The notes: a model not told the origin generated them from the letters alone. DNA of 64,000 bases from Calliopsis andreniformis (GCF_051401765.1 NW_027480599.1:682001-746000), one strand, 5' to 3'. Numbered from the stretch's first letter, positions 13,280-26,652 are shown. Program-made: numbers and translations.

Positions 13280-15820
13280 ATCCTCAACACTCTGTCTTCA
13301 ATCCTTAATCCTCAATCCTCAATCCTCAATCCTCAATCTTCAATCCTCAACACACAATCTTCAATCCTCAATCCTCAATCCTCAATCCTCAATCCTCATT
13401 CTTCAATCCTCAATACCCAATCCTCAATCTTCAACCCTCAATCCTCAATCCTCAATCCTAATTCCTCAATCCTCTTTCTTCAATCCTCAATACCCAATCC
13501 TCAATTTCAATCCTCAATCCTCAATCCTCATTTCTCAATCCTCAATCCTCAACCCTCAGCCCTCATCCTCCATCCTCAGTACTCAAACCTCTATCCTCAA
13601 TCTTCAATCTTCAATACCCAATCTTCAATCCTCATTACTCAATCCTCAATCCTCAATCCTCAACCTTCAATCCTCAATACTCAATCTGCAATCCTCAATC
13701 CTCAAACCACAATACTCAATCCTCATTCCTCAATCCTCAATATCCAATCCTCAATCCTCAATCCTCAATCCTCAATCCTCAATCCTCAATATTCAATCAT
13801 AAATACTCAATCTTCAATCCTCAATCTTCAATCCTCAATACTCAATCTTCAATCCTCAATCCTCAATCCTCAATCCTCCATCCTCAATTCCCAGACATCA
13901 ATACTCAATCTACAATATTCAATCCTCAATCCTTAATCCTCAATCCAGAATACTCAACCTTCAATACTCAATACTCAATCTTCAATCCTCAATCCTCAAT
14001 CCTCAATCCTCAATCCTCAATCCTCGATATTCAATCCTCAATACTCAATCTTCAATCATCATCCTCAATCCTCAATTCTCAGTCGCCAATCCTCAGTCAT
14101 CAATCCTCAATCTTCAATACTCAATCGTCAATCCTTAGTCCTCAATCCTCAATCCTCAATCCTCGTTCCTCAAACCTCAATCCTCAACCCTCAGTCTTGA
14201 TCCTCAATCCTCAAACCTCAATCCTCAATCCTCAATATTCAATCATCAATACTCAATCTTCAATCCTCAATCCTCAAACCTCAATCCTCAATCCTCATTC
14301 ATCAATCCTAAATACCCAATCCTTAATCTTAAATCCTCAATACTCAATCCTCATTTCTCAATCCTCAATCCTTAATCCTCAGACCTCAAACATCAATATT
14401 CAATCCTCAGTCCTCGTCCTCAATCCACAACCCTCAATCCTCAGTCCTCAATATTCAATCATCATAATTCAATCTTCAATACTCAATCCTCAATCCTCAA
14501 TCCTCAATCCTCAATCCTCAATCTTCAACCCTGAATCCTCAATCCTCAATACTCAATCCTCAATCTTCAATCCTCAATACTCAATCTTCAATCCTCAATC
14601 CTCAATCCTCAATCCTCAATCATCAATCCTCAATAATCAATCTCCAATCCTCAATCCTCAATCCTCGATCCTCAATCCTCAGGCATCAATACTCAATCTT
14701 CAATACTCAATCCTCAATCCTCAATCCTCAATCCTCAATCCTCAAACCTCAATCCTCAATCCTCAATATTCAATCATCAATACTCAATCTTCAATCCTCA
14801 ATCCTCAATCCTCAATCCTTAATCCTCAATCCTCAATCCTCAATCCTCAATCCTCAATCCTCAATACCTAATACTCAATCTTCAATCCTCAAACATCGAT
14901 CCTCAATTCTCAATCCTCAATCCTCAGTCCTCAGTCGTCAAACCTCAATCCCCGTCCCTTAGCACTCATCCTCAATCCTCAGTCTTCAATCCTCAATCCT
15001 CAAACCTAAATCCTCTACCGTCAGTCCTCTCCCTCAATCCTCAAACCTCAATCCTCAATCCTCAATATTCAATCATCAATACTCAATCTTCAATCCTCAA
15101 TCCTCAATCCTCAATCCTCAATCCTCAATCCTCAATCCTCAATATTCAATCATCAACACTCAATCTTCAATCCTCAATCTTCAATCCTCAATACTCAATC
15201 TTCAATCCTCAATCCTCCATCCTCAATCCTCAATCCTCAATCCTCAGGCATCAATACTCAATCTACAGTATTCAATCCTCAATCCTTAATCCTCAATCCA
15301 CAATCCACAACCTTCAATACTCAATACTCAATCTTCAATCCTCAATCCTGAATCCTCAATCCTCAATCCTCAATCCTCAATCCTCAATCCTCAATATTCA
15401 ATCCTCTATACTCAATCTTCAATCATCAATCCTCAATCCTCAATTCTCAGTCGTCAATCCTCAGTCATCAATCCTCAATCTTCAATACTCAATCGTCAAT
15501 CCTTAGTCCTCAATCCTCAATCCTCAATCCTTGTTCCTCAAACCTCAATCCTCAACCCTCAGTCTTCATCCTCAATTCTCAATTCTCAATCCTCAATCCT
15601 CAATCCTCAATCCTCAATCATCAATCCTCAATCCTTAATCCTCACTCCACAGTACTCAATCCTCTATCCTCAATCTTCAATTCTCAATACTCAATCTTCA
15701 ATCCTCATTCCTCAATCCTCAATCCTCAATCCTCAATCTTCAATCCTCAATACTCAATCTGCAATCCTCAATCCACAAACCTCAATCCTCAATCCTCATT
15801 CCTCAATACCCAATCCTCAA
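13280..15820. repeat. 2.5-kb higher-order block, copy 2
   Basis: This copy of 10,020-12,540 includes a beta module at about 14,420-15,390. By eye only scattered single-base differences separate the two copies, for example CTCTCCCTC here at about 15,026 where the other copies have CTCGCCCTC. After about 15,825 this copy continues with TTCTCAATCCTCAATCC and TTAATCCTCAGACC, whereas copy 1 continues with CCTAATTCC, marking the right edge of the duplicated tract. Confidence 0.85.
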
Positions 15821-16689
15821 TCTTCAATCCTCAATCCTCAATCCTCAATTCTCAATCCTCAATCCTTAATCCTCAGACCTCAAACATCAATATTCAACCC
15901 TCAGTCCTCGTCCTCAATCCACAACCCTCAATCCACAGTCCTCAATATTCAATCATCAATATTCAATCTTCAATGCTCAATCCTCAATCCTCAATCCTGA
16001 ATCCTCAATCCTCAATCTTCAATCCTCAAACCTCAATCCTCAATACTCAATCCTCAATCTTCAATCCTCAATACTCAATCCTCAATCCTGAATACTCAAT
16101 CTTCAATCCTCAATCCTCAATCCTCAATCCTCAATCCTCATCCTTCAATCCTCAATACCCAATCCTCAATCTTCAATCCTCAATCCTCAGTCCTCAATCC
16201 TCAATCCTCAATCCTCATTCTTCAATCCTCAATACCCAGTCCTCAATCTTCAATCCTCAAACCTCAATCCTCAATTCTCAATCGTCAATCCTCAATCCCC
16301 AGACCTCAAACGTCAATACTCAACCCTCAGTCCTCGTCCTCAATCCACAACCCTCAATCCTCAATCCTCAATCTTCAATCATCAATATTCAATCTTCAGT
16401 CCTCAATCCTCAATCCTCAATCCTCAATCCTCAATCCTCAAACCTCAATCCTCTACCGCCAGTCCTCGTCCTCAATCCTCACACCTCAATCCTCAATCCT
16501 CAATATTCAATCATCAATACTCAATCTTCAATCCTCAATCCTCAATCCTCAATCCTCAATCCTCAATCCTCAATCCTCATTCTTCAATCCTCAATACCCA
16601 ATCCTCAATCTTCAATCTTCAGTCCTCAATCCTCAATCCTCAATCCTCAGTCCTCAAACATCAATGCTGAATCCTCAATCCTGAATCCT

Positions 16690-16849
16690 CTATCTTCAGC
16701 CCTCAGTCCTCAACAATCAGTTGTCAATCCTCAATCCTCAATGGAATATTATCAATTCACAGATTTCAATGCTCAATACTCAATCTGCAGTCTTCAAGTC
16801 TCTATTCTCAAACATCAATTCTCATCACTCAGCCCTCAACACTCAATCC
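16690..16849. repeat. B island 1 (diverged heptamers)
   Basis: The leader CTCAACAATCAGTTGTC is followed by GGAATATTATCAATTCAC, TGCAGTCTTCAAGTC and CATCAATTCTCATCACTC. This is among the least TCAATCC-like DNA in the window, yet it divides cleanly into 7-mers (GAATATT, ATCAATT, CACAGAT and so on). It is therefore old repeat, not inserted unique DNA. Confidence 0.8.
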
Positions 16850-17394
16850 TCAATCCTCAATCCTCAATCCTCAATCCTCAACCCTCAATCCTCATTCCTC
16901 AAACCTCAATCCTCAACCCTCAGTCCTCACCCTCAATCCTCAACTCTCAATCCTCAATCCTCAATCCTCAATCTTCAATCCTCAATCCTCAAACCTCAAT
17001 CCTCTATCCTCATACCTCAAGTATCAATACTCAACCCTCAGACGTCGTCCTCAATACACAACCCTCAATCATCAATCCTCAATCTTCATTCATCAATATT
17101 CAACCTTCAATCCTCAATAATGAATCTTCAATCATCAATCCTCAATCCCCAATCCTCAATCCTCAATCCTGAATATTCAATCCTCAGCCCCAATCCTCAA
17201 TCTTCAACCCTCAGTCCTCAATCCTCAATCGTCAATCCTCAATACTCAGTCCTCAGTCCTCAAACCTCAGTGCTCAATCCTCAACCCTCTATCATCAATC
17301 CTCAATCTTCAATACTCATTACTCAATCCTCAATCCTCAATCCTCAATCCTCAATCATCAATCCTCAATCTTCAATACTCGATCCTCAACCCCA

Positions 17395-17740
17395 ATGCTC
17401 AATACTCAACCATCAACCCTCAATTCTCAATACTCAATAGAATATCCTGAATTCTCAGGATTCAATACTCAAACCTCAAACCTCAACCCTCAGCCCTCAT
17501 CCTCCATCTTCAATCCTCTATCCTTAATCCTCAATCTTCAATCCTCAATACTCAATCTTCAATCCTCAATCCTCAATCCTCAATCCTCATTCTTCAATCC
17601 TCAATACCCAATCCTCAATCTTCAATCCCCAATCCTCAATCCTCAATTCTCAATCCTCAATCCTCAATCCCCAGACCTCAAACATCAATACTCAACCCTC
17701 AGTCCTCGTCCTCAATCCATAACCCTCAATCCGCAGTCCT
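17395..17740. repeat. Hairpin-associated module, copy 1 of 3
   Basis: The module shares its order of variants with 37,200-37,530 (offset 19,805 bp) and 48,516-48,850 (offset 11,316 bp from the second copy). Shared landmarks are CCCCAATGCTCAATACTC at the left edge, the hairpin island, the paired AAACCTCAAACCTCAACC string and CCCCAGACCTCAAAC. Copy 2 differs at ACAGAAT in place of ATAGAAT and at CAGGACTC in place of CAGGATTC. Confidence 0.75.
17440..17463. repeat. Hairpin island 1
   Basis: ATCCTGA (17,444-17,450) and TCAGGAT (17,455-17,461) are perfect inverted repeats around the 4-nt loop ATTC. Outer GAAT and ATTC can extend pairing if AT bulges on the left arm. Contains an EcoRI hexamer, GAATTC. 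Confidence 0.8.
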
Positions 17741-17899
17741 CAATCTTCAATCATCAATACTCAATCTTCAGTCCTCAATCCTCAATCCTCAATTCTCAAT
17801 CCTCAATACTCAATGTTCAATCCGCAATACCCAATCCTCATTCTTCAATCCTCAATCCTCAATCCTCAATCCTCAATCCTCAATCCTCATTCTTCAATA

Positions 17900-18530
17900 C
17901 TCAACCCTCAGTCCTCGTCCTCAATCATCAACCATCAATCCTCAATCCTCAATCTTCAATCATCAATATTCAATCTTCAGTCCTCAACCCTCAATCCTCA
18001 ATCCTCAATCCTCAATCCTCAATGTTCAATCCGCAATACCCAATCCTCAATCTTCAATCCTCAATCCTCAATCCTCAGTCCTCAATTCTCAATACTCAGT
18101 CCTCAATTTTCAGTCCTCAAACCTCAATCCTGAATCCACAATCCTGAATCCTCAATCTTCAGACCTCAGTCCTCAACAATCAGTCGTAAATTCTCAGTCC
18201 TCAATAGAATATCATCAATTCACACAATTCAATACTCAATACTCAATCCGCAATCTTCAAATCTCTATCCACAAACATCAATTCTCATCACTCAACCCTC
18301 AACACTCAGTCCCCAATCCTCAATCTTCAATCCTCAATCCTCAATCCTCAATTCTCAATCCTCAATCCTCAGTCCTCAGACCTCAAACCTCAATCCTCAA
18401 CTCTCAGCCCTCTTCCTCAATCCTCAATCCTCAATCTTCAACTCTCAATCCTCAATCCTCAAGCCTCAACCCTCAATCCTCAATCCTCAGTCTTCAAACC
18501 TCAATCCTCAACACTCAATCTTCAATACTC
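17900..18530. repeat. Module X, copy 1 of 3, containing a B island
   Basis: Landmarks are TTCAATCCGCAATACCC near 18,027 and CAATTTTCAGTCC near 18,108, followed by the leader CTCAACAATCAGTCGT and B island 2 at about 18,155-18,310. The same order recurs at 22,740-23,330 and 24,520-25,150. Here the leader reads CAGTCGTAAATTC, a single-base difference from CAGTCGTCAATTC in the other two. Confidence 0.75.
18155..18310. repeat. B island 2
   Basis: The core begins GAATATCATCAATTCACAC at 18,207. The middle reads ATCCGCAATC where most copies have ATCTGCAATC or ATCTGCAGTC, and the tail has CTATCCACAAACATC in place of the CTATTCTCAAACATC of islands 1, 7, 9 and 10. Confidence 0.78.
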
Positions 18531-18539
18531 AACCCTCAA

Positions 18540-19480
18540 TCCTCAATCCTCAATCCTCAATCCTCATCCCTCAATCCTCATTCCTCAAACCTCAGTCCTC
18601 AACCCTCAGTCCTCATCCTCAATTCTCAATTCTCAATTCTCAATCCTCAATCCTCAATCCTCAATCTTCAATCCTCAATAATCAACCTCCAATCCTAGAT
18701 CCTCAATCCCCAATCTTCAATCCTTAATCCCCAATCTTCAATCCTTAATTCTCAATCGTCAATCTTCAACCCTCAATACTCAAACTTCAATCCTCAATCC
18801 TCAATCCTCAATCCTCAATCCTTAATCCTCAATCGTCAATCTTCAATCCTCAATACTCAATCTTCAATCCTCAATCCTCAATCCTCAATCCTCAATCCTC
18901 ATTCTTCAATACTCAATACCCAATCCTCAATCTTCAATCCTCAATCCTCAATCCTCAATTCTCAATCCTCAATCCTCAGTCCTCTGTCCTCAAACCTCAA
19001 TCATCTACCCTCAGCCCTCATCCTCCATCCTCAATCCTCAATCATCAACCCACAATCTTATATCCTCAATATTCAATCTTCAATCCTCAATCCTCAATCC
19101 TCAATCCTCAATCCTCAACCCTCAATCCTCAATCCTCAGTGATCAATACTCAATCTTCAATACTCAACCCTCAATCCTCAATCCTCAATCCTCAATCCTC
19201 AATCCTCAATTCTCAATCCTCAATCTTCAATCCTCAATCCTCAATCCTCAATACTCAATCCTCAATCTTCAATCCTGAATACCCACTCCTCAATCTACAA
19301 TCCTCAATCCTCAATCCTCAATCCTAATTCCTCAATCCTCATTCTTCAGTCATCAATACCCAATCCTCAATTTCAATCCTCAATCGTCAATCCTCAATTC
19401 TCAATCCTCAATCCTCAGTCCTCAGTCCTCAAACCGCAATCCTCAACCCTCAGCCCTCATCCTCCATTCTCAATCCTCAA
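18540..19480. repeat. Block repeated at 25,260-26,190
   Basis: Landmarks are CTCATCCCTCAATCC near 18,574, AATCAACCTCCAATCCTAG near 18,680, CAATCTTATATCC near 19,053 and GTGATCAATACTC at 19,139. The last aligns to 25,831, offset 6,692 bp. Confidence 0.75.
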
Positions 19481-20939
19481 TCCTCAATCCTCAATCCTCA
19501 ATCTTCTATCCTCAATTCTCAATCCTCAATCCTCAACCCTCAATCCTCATTCCTCAAACCTCAATCCTCAACCCTCAGTTCTCATACTCAATTCTCAATT
19601 CTCAATCCTCAATCCTCAATCCTCAATTTTCAATCCTCAATAATCAATCTCCAATTCTAGATCCTCAATCCCCAATCTTCAATCCTTAATCCTCAATATT
19701 CAATCCCCAATCCCCAGTACTCAATCTTCAATCCTCAAAGCTCAATCCTCATTCCTCAGTCCTCAGTCCTCAGTCCTCAATCTTCATTCCACAAACCTCA
19801 ATCCTCAACCGTCAGTCCTCATTCTCCATCCTCAATCCTGAATCCTCAATCCTCAATCTTCAATCCCCAATACTCAATCTTCAATCCTCAATCCTCAATC
19901 CTCAATCCTCAATCCTCAATCCCCAGTCATCAATCTTCAATCCTCAATGCTCAATCCTCATTCCTCAATCCTCAGTCCTCAATCCCCAATCCTCAATCCT
20001 CAAACCTCAATCATCAACCGTCAGTCCTCGTCCTCAATCCTCAAACCTCAATCCTCAATCCTCAATATTCAATCATCAACACTCAACCTTCAATCCTCAA
20101 TCCTCAAACCTCAATCCTCAATCCTCATTCTTCAATCCTAAATACCCAATCCTCAATCTTCAATCCTCAATCCTCAATCCTCAATTCTCAATCCTCAATC
20201 CTTAATCCCCAGACCTCAAACATCAATGTTCAACCCTCAGTCCTCGTCCTCAATCCACAACCCTCAATCCTCAGTCCTCAATATTCAATCATCAATATTC
20301 AATCTTCAATCCTCAATCCTAAATCCTCAATCCTCAATCCACAATCCTCAATCTTCAACCCTGATACCTCAATCCTCAATACTCAATCCTCAACCTTCAA
20401 TCCTCAATACTCAATCTTCAATCCTCAATCCTCAATCCTCAATCCTCAATCCTCAATCTTCAATCCTCAACACTCAATCTTCAATCCTCAATCCTCAATC
20501 CTCAATCCTCAATCCTCATTCTTCAATCCTCAATACCCAATCCTCAATCTTCAATCCTCAATCCTCAATCCTCAATCCTAATTCCTCAATCCTCATTGTT
20601 CAATCATCAATACCCAATCCTCAATTTCAATCCTCAATCCTCAAACCTCACTTCTCAACCCTCAATCCTCAACTCTCAGCCCTCATCCTCCATCCTCAAC
20701 CATCAATCCTCAATCCTCAATCTTCAATCCTCAATTCTCAATCTTCAATCCTCGATCCTCAATCATCAATCCTCAGTCCTCAATCCTGAGGCGTCAATAC
20801 ACAATCTTCAATGCTCAATCCTCAATCCTCAATCCTCAATCCTCATTCCCCAACCCTCAATCCTCATTCCTCAAACCTCAATCCTCAACCCTCAGTCCTC
20901 ATCCTCAATTCTCAATTCTCAATCCTCAATCCTCAATCC

Positions 20940-21360
20940 TCAATCTTCAATCCTCAATCCTCAAACCTCAATCCTCAACCGTCAGTCCTGGTCCTCAATC
21001 CTCAAACTTCAATCCTCAATCCTCAATATTCTATCATCAATACTCAATCTTCTATCCTCAATGCTCTATCCTCAATCCTCAATCCTCAATCCTCAATATT
21101 CAAGACACAACCCTCAGCCATCAATTCTCAATACTCAACCATCAATCCTCAATTCTCAATACTCAATAGAATATTCTGAATACTCATGGTTCAATACTCA
21201 ATCCACAATATTCAATAATCAAATCTCAATCCTCAACCTTCAATCCTCAATACTCAATTTCAATCCTCAATCCTCAGTTCTCAATCCCCAATACTCAATC
21301 CTCAATCGTCAATCCTCAATCCCCAATCCTCAATCTTCAACCCTCAACCTCAATCCTCAA
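20940..21360. repeat. Cassette copy 1 (AAGACACAACC / GAATATTCTG type)
   Basis: CAAGACACAACCC is at 21,101 and GAATATTCTGAATACTC begins at 21,169, followed by ATGGTTCAATACTC and ACAATATTCAATAATC. It lies within 20,580-21,360, which matches 23,459-24,240 at a constant offset of 2,879 bp (checked at 20,596, 21,101 and 21,169), so there is no net length change over about 780 bp. Confidence 0.85.
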
Positions 21361-21379
21361 TCCTCAATCCTCAATCCTC

Positions 21380-21960
21380 AATCTTCAATCATCAATATTC
21401 AATCTTCAGTCCTCAATCCTCATTCTTCAATCCTCAATACCCAATCCTCAATCTTCAGTCCTCAATCCTCAACTCTCAATCCTCAATCCTCAATCCTCAG
21501 ACCTCACACATCAATACTCAACCCTCAGCCCTCGTCCTCAATCGACAACCCTCAATCCTCAATCCTCAATCATCAATCATCAATATTCAACCTTCAGTCC
21601 TCAATACTCAATCCTCAATCCTCAATCCTCAATCCTCAATGTTCAATCCGCAATACCCAATCCTCAATCTTCAATCCTCAATCCTCAATCCTCAATCCTC
21701 AATCCTCAATACTCAATCCTCAATTCTCAGTCCTCAAACCTCAATCCTGAATCCACAATCCTGAATCCTCAATCTTCAGACCTCAGTCCTCAACAATCAT
21801 TCGTCAGTTCTCAATCCTCAATAGAATATCGTCAATTCACAATTTTCCATACTCAATACTCAGTCTGCAATCTTAAAATCTCTATCCACAAACTTCAATT
21901 CCCGTCACTCAACCCTCAATACTCAGTCCCCCATCCTCAATCTTCAATCCTCAATACTCA
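21380..21960. repeat. Block repeated at 26,653-27,230, with B island 3
   Basis: The offset is 5,273 bp at both ends (21,391 against 26,664, and 21,824 against 27,097). The block ends with the B island at 21,772-21,930, which has the variants CATTCGTCAGTTC, TTTTCCATACTC, CTTAAAATCTC and TTCCCGTCACTC. All four are shared with the 27 kb copy, so the pair is a distinct B subtype; the 40 kb copy shares CATTCGTCAGTT and CTTAAAATCTC. Confidence 0.82.
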
Positions 21961-22739
21961 ATCCTCAATTCTCAATCCTCAATCCTCAGTCCTCAGACCT
22001 CAATCTTCAATCCTCAAACCTCAATCCTCAACCGCCAGTCCTCATTCTCCATCCTCAATCCTCAATCCCCAATCCTCAATCCTCAATCTTCAATCCCCAA
22101 TACTCAATCTTCAATCCTCAATCCTCAATCCTCAATCCTCAACCCTCTATCCTCAGGCATCAATACTCAATCTGCAATACTCAATCCTCAATCCTCAATC
22201 CACAATCCTCAATCCTCAACCACCAATCCTCATTCCTGAAACCTCAATCCTCAACACTCAGTCCCCATCCTCAATTCTCAATTCTCAATCCTCAATACTC
22301 AATCCTCAATCTTCAATCCTCAATAATCAATATCCGATCCTAGATCCTCAATCCTCAATCCTCAATCCTCAATCTTCAATCCTCAATACTCAATCTGCAA
22401 TCCTCAATCCTCAGACCTCAATCCTCAATCCTCATTCCTCAATACCCAATCCTCAATCTTCAATCCTCAATCCTCAATCCTCAATTCTCAATTCTCAATC
22501 CTCAATCCTTAATCCTCAGACCTCAAACATCAATATTCAACCCTCAGTCCTCGTCCTCAGTCCACAACCCTCAATCCTCAATCCTCAATATTCAATCCTC
22601 AATACTCAATCTTCAATCCTCAATCCTCAATACTCAATCCTCATTCTTCAATCCTCAGTACCCAATCCTCAATCTTCAATACTCAATCCTCAATCCTCAA
22701 TTCTCAGTCCTCAACCCTCATTCCCCAGACCTCAAACAT

Positions 22740-23330
22740 CAATACTCAACCCTCAGTCCTCGTCCTCAATCCTCAACCCTCAATCCTCAATCCTCAATCT
22801 TCAATCATCAATATTCAATCTTCAGTCCTCAACCCTCAATCCTCAATCCTCAATCCTCAATCCACAATGTTCAATCCGCAATACCCAATCCTCAATCTTC
22901 AATCCTCAATCCTCAATCCTCAGTCCTCAATTCTCAATACTCAGTCCTCAATTTTCAGTCCTCAAACCTCAATCATGAAACCACAACCCTGAATCCTCAA
23001 TATTCAGACCTCAGTCCTCAACAATCAGTCGTCAATTCTCAGTCCTCAATAGAATATCATCAATTCACACATTTCAATACTCAATACTCAATCTGCAATC
23101 TTCAAATCTCTATCCACAAACATCAATTCTCATCACTCAACCCTCAACACTCAGTCCCCAATCCTCAATCTTCAATCCTCAATCCTCAATCCTCAATTCT
23201 CAATCCTCAATCCTCAGTCCTCAGACCTCAAACCTCAATCCTCAACTCTCAGCCCTCATCCTCAATCCTCAATCCTCAATCCTCAATCCTCAATCCTCAA
23301 GCCTCAACCCTCAATCCTGAATCCTCAACA
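22740..23330. repeat. Module X copy 2, with B island 4
   Basis: The module contains TTCAATCCGCAATACCC near 22,869 and CAATTTTCAGTCC near 22,951, and a B island at 23,003-23,157 starting GAATATCATCAATTCACAC at 23,052. It differs from copies 1 and 3 by CAATCATGAAACC near 22,972. Confidence 0.75.
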
Positions 23331-23819
23331 CTCAATTCTCAATCCTCAATCTTCAATCCTGAATCCACAATCCTCAAACCCCAATCCACAATCCTCAGGC
23401 ATCAATACTCAATCTTCAATACTCAATCCTCAATCCTCAATCCTCAATCCTCAATCCTAATTCCTCAATCCTCATTGTTCAATCCTCAATACCCAATCCT
23501 CAATTTCAATCCTCAATCCTCAAACCTCACTTCTCAACCCTCAATCCTCAACCCTCAACCCTCATCCTCCATCCTCAATCCTCAATCCTCAATCCTCAAT
23601 CTTCAATCCTCAATTCTCAATCTTCAATCCTCGATCCTCAATCATCAATCCTCAATCCTCAATCCTCAGGCATCAGTACTCAATCTTCAATGCTCAATCC
23701 TCAATCCTCAATCTTCAATCCTCATTCCCCAACCCTCAATCCTCATTCCTCAAACTTCAATCCTCAACCCTCAGTCCTCATCCTCAATTCTCAATTCTCA
23801 ATACTCAATCCACAATCCT

Positions 23820-24240
23820 CAATCTTCAATCCTCAATCCTCAAACCTCAATCCTCAACCGTCAGTCCTCGTCCTCAATCCTCAAACCTCAATCCTCAATC
23901 CTCAATATTCAATCATCAATACTCAATCTTCTATCCTCAATGCTCTATCCTCAATCCTCAATCCTCAATCCTCAATATTCAAGACACAACCCTCAGCCAT
24001 CAATTCTCAATACTCAACCATCAATCCTCAATTCTCAATACTCAATAGAATATTCTGAATACTCATGGTTCAATACTCAATCCACAATATTCAATAATCA
24101 AATCTCAATCCTCTACCTTCAATCCTCAATACTCAATTTCAATCCTCAATCCTCAGTTCTCAATCCCCAATACTCAATCCTCAATCGTCAATCCTCAATC
24201 CCCAATCCTCAATCTTCAAACCTCAACCTCAATCCTCAAT
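23820..24240. repeat. Cassette copy 2
   Basis: CAAGACACAACCC is at 23,980 and GAATATTCTG at 24,048. This is the partner of copy 1 at 2,879 bp; one clear difference is CCTCTACCTTC near 24,110 where copy 1 has CCTCAACCTTC. Confidence 0.85.
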
Positions 24241-24519
24241 CCTCAAATCCTCAATCCTCAATCCTCAATCCTCAATTCTCAATCCTCAATCCTTAATCCT
24301 CAGACCTCAAACATCAATATTCAACCCTCAGTCCTCGTCCTCAATCTACAACCCTCAATCCTCAATCCTCAATATTCAATCCTCAATACTCAATCTTCAA
24401 TCCTCAATCCTCAATCCTCAATCCTCATTCTTCAATCCTCAGTACCCAATCCTCAATCTTCAACACTTAATCGTCAATCCTCAATTCTCAGTCCTCAATC
24501 CTCATTCCCCAGACCTCAA

Positions 24520-25150
24520 ACATCAATACTCAACCCTCAGTCCTCGTCCTCAATCCTCAACCCTCAATCCACAATCCTCAATCTTCAATCATCAATATCC
24601 AATCTTCAGTCCTCAACCCTCAATACTCAATCCTCAATCCTCAATCCTCAATGTTCAATCCGCAATACCCAATCCTCAATCTTCAATCCTCAATCCTCAA
24701 TCCTCAGTCCTCAATTCTCAATACTCAGTCCTCAATTTTCAGTCCTCAAACCTCAATCCTGAATCCACAATCCTGAATCATCAATCTTCAGACCTCAGTC
24801 CTCAACAATCAGTCGTCAATTCTCAGTCCTCAATAGAATATCATCAATTCACACATTTCAATACTCAATAATCAATCTGCAATCTTCAAATCTCTATCCA
24901 CAAACATCAATTCTCATCACTCAACCCACAACACTCAGTCCCCGATCCTCAATCTTCAATACTCAATCCTCAAACCTCAATTCTCAATCCTCAATCCTCA
25001 CTCCTCAGACCTCAAACCTCAATCCTCAACTCTCAGCCCTCATCCTCAATCCTCAATCCTCAATCTTCAAACCTCAATCCTCAGTCCTCAAGCCTCAACC
25101 CTCAATCCTCAATCCTCAGTCTTCAAACCTCAATCCTCAACACTCAATTC
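24520..25150. repeat. Module X copy 3, with B island 5
   Basis: The B island spans 24,788-24,940, with GAATATCATC at 24,836. It reads CTCAATAATCAATCTGC where copies 1 and 2 have CTCAATACTCAATC, and CAACCCACAACACTC near the end. Confidence 0.75.
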
Positions 25151-25259
25151 TCAATCCTCAATCTTCAATCCTCAATCCTCACTCCTCAAACCCCAATCCA
25201 CAATCCTCTGGCATCAATACTCAATCTTCAATACTCAATCCTCAATCCTCAATCCTCAA

Positions 25260-26190
25260 TCCTCAATCCTCATCCCTCAATCCTCATTCATCAAACCTCA
25301 ATCCTCAACCCTCAGTCCTCATCCTCAATTCTCAATTCTCAATTCTCAATCCTCAATCCTCAATCCTCAATCTTCAATCCTCAATAATCAACCTCCAATC
25401 CTAGATCCTCAATCCCCAATCTTCAATCCTTAATCCCCAATCTTCAATCGTTAATTCTCAACCGTCAATCTTCAATCATCAATACTCAAACTTCAATCCT
25501 CAATCCTCAATCCTCAATCCTCAATCCTTAATCCTCAATCGTCAATCTTCAATCCTCAATACTCAATCTTCGATCCTCAATCCTCAATCCTCAATCCTCA
25601 ATCCTCATTCTTCAATACTCAATACCCAATCCTCAATCTTCAATCCTCAATCCTCAATCCTCAATTCTCAATCCTCAATCCTCAGTCCTCTGTCCTCAAA
25701 CCTCAATCCTCTACCCTCAGCCCTCATCCTCCATCCTCAATCCTCAATCATCAATCCACAATCTTATATCCTCAATATTCAATCTTCAATCCTCAATCCT
25801 CAATCCTCAATCCTCAATCCTCAATCCTCAGTGATCAATACTCAATCTTCAATTCTCAACCCTCAATCCTCAATCCTCAATCCTCAATCCTCAATCCTCA
25901 ATCCTCAATCCTCAATCTTCAATCCTCAATCGTCAATCCTCAATACTCAATCCTCAATCCTCAATCCTGAATACCCACTCCTCAATCTTCAATCCTCAAT
26001 CCTCAATCCTCAATCCTAATTCCTCAATCCTCATTCTTCAATCATCAATACCCAATCCTCAATTTCAATCCTCAATCCTCAATCCTCAATTCTCAATCCT
26101 CTATCCTCAGTCCTCAGTCCTCAAACCGCAATCCTCAACCCTCAGCCCTCATCCTCCATTCTCAATCCTCAATCCTCAATCCTCAATCCT
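25260..26190. repeat. Second copy of the 18,540-19,480 block
   Basis: Landmarks are CAATCTTATATCC near 25,760 and GTGATCAATACTC at 25,831. A run of eight or so near-canonical heptamers at about 25,860-25,920 differs slightly in variant order from the first copy. Confidence 0.75.
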
Positions 26191-26379
26191 CAATCTTCAA
26201 TCCTCAATGCTCAATTCTCAATCCTCAATCCTCAGTCCTCAGACCTCAAACCACAATCCTCAATAATCGATTACCAATCCTAGATCCTCAATCCTCTAAT
26301 CCTCAATCTCCAATCCTAGGCCCTCAATCCGCAATCCTCAATCCTCAAGCCTCAATCCTCATTCTTCAATCCTCAATCC

Positions 26380-26640
26380 TCAATCCTCAATATTCAAGAC
26401 ACAACCCTCAGCCATCAATTCTCAATACTCAACCATCAATCGTCAATTCTCAATACTCAATAGAATATTCTGAATACTCATGGTTCAATACTCAATCCAC
26501 AATATTCAATAATCAAATCTCAATCCTCAACCTTCAATCCTCAATACTCAATTTCAATCCTCAATCCTCAGTTCTCAATCCCCAATACTCAATCCTCAAT
26601 CGTCAATCCTCAACCTCAATCCTCAATCCTCAATCCTCAA
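26380..26640. repeat. Cassette copy 3, left-truncated
   Basis: CAAGACACAACCC is at 26,395, but the sequence to its left is a CAAGCCTCAATCC string and not the usual CCGTCAGTCCTCG and TGCTCTATCC strings, so the left half is missing or replaced. GAATATTCTG follows at about 26,464. The right end skips the usual TCCCCAATCCTCAATC string (CGTCAATCCTCAACCTC near 26,600). Confidence 0.78.
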
Positions 26641-26652
26641 TCCTCAATCCTC

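Noticed and set aside
16690..16849. B island as an inserted transposon or unique-sequence fragment
   Set aside because: It divides into 7-mers in phase with both flanks, has no terminal inverted repeats, poly-A tail or target-site duplication, and recurs with graded divergence.
16741..16860. ATGGAATATTATC as a real start codon of a small gene
   Set aside because: The downstream codons return at once to the repeat, and related copies lack the ATG (ATAGAATATC), so the start is not conserved.
17440..17463. Hairpin islands as intrinsic transcription terminators
   Set aside because: The stem is 7 bp and AT-containing, no T-run follows, and there is no gene upstream.
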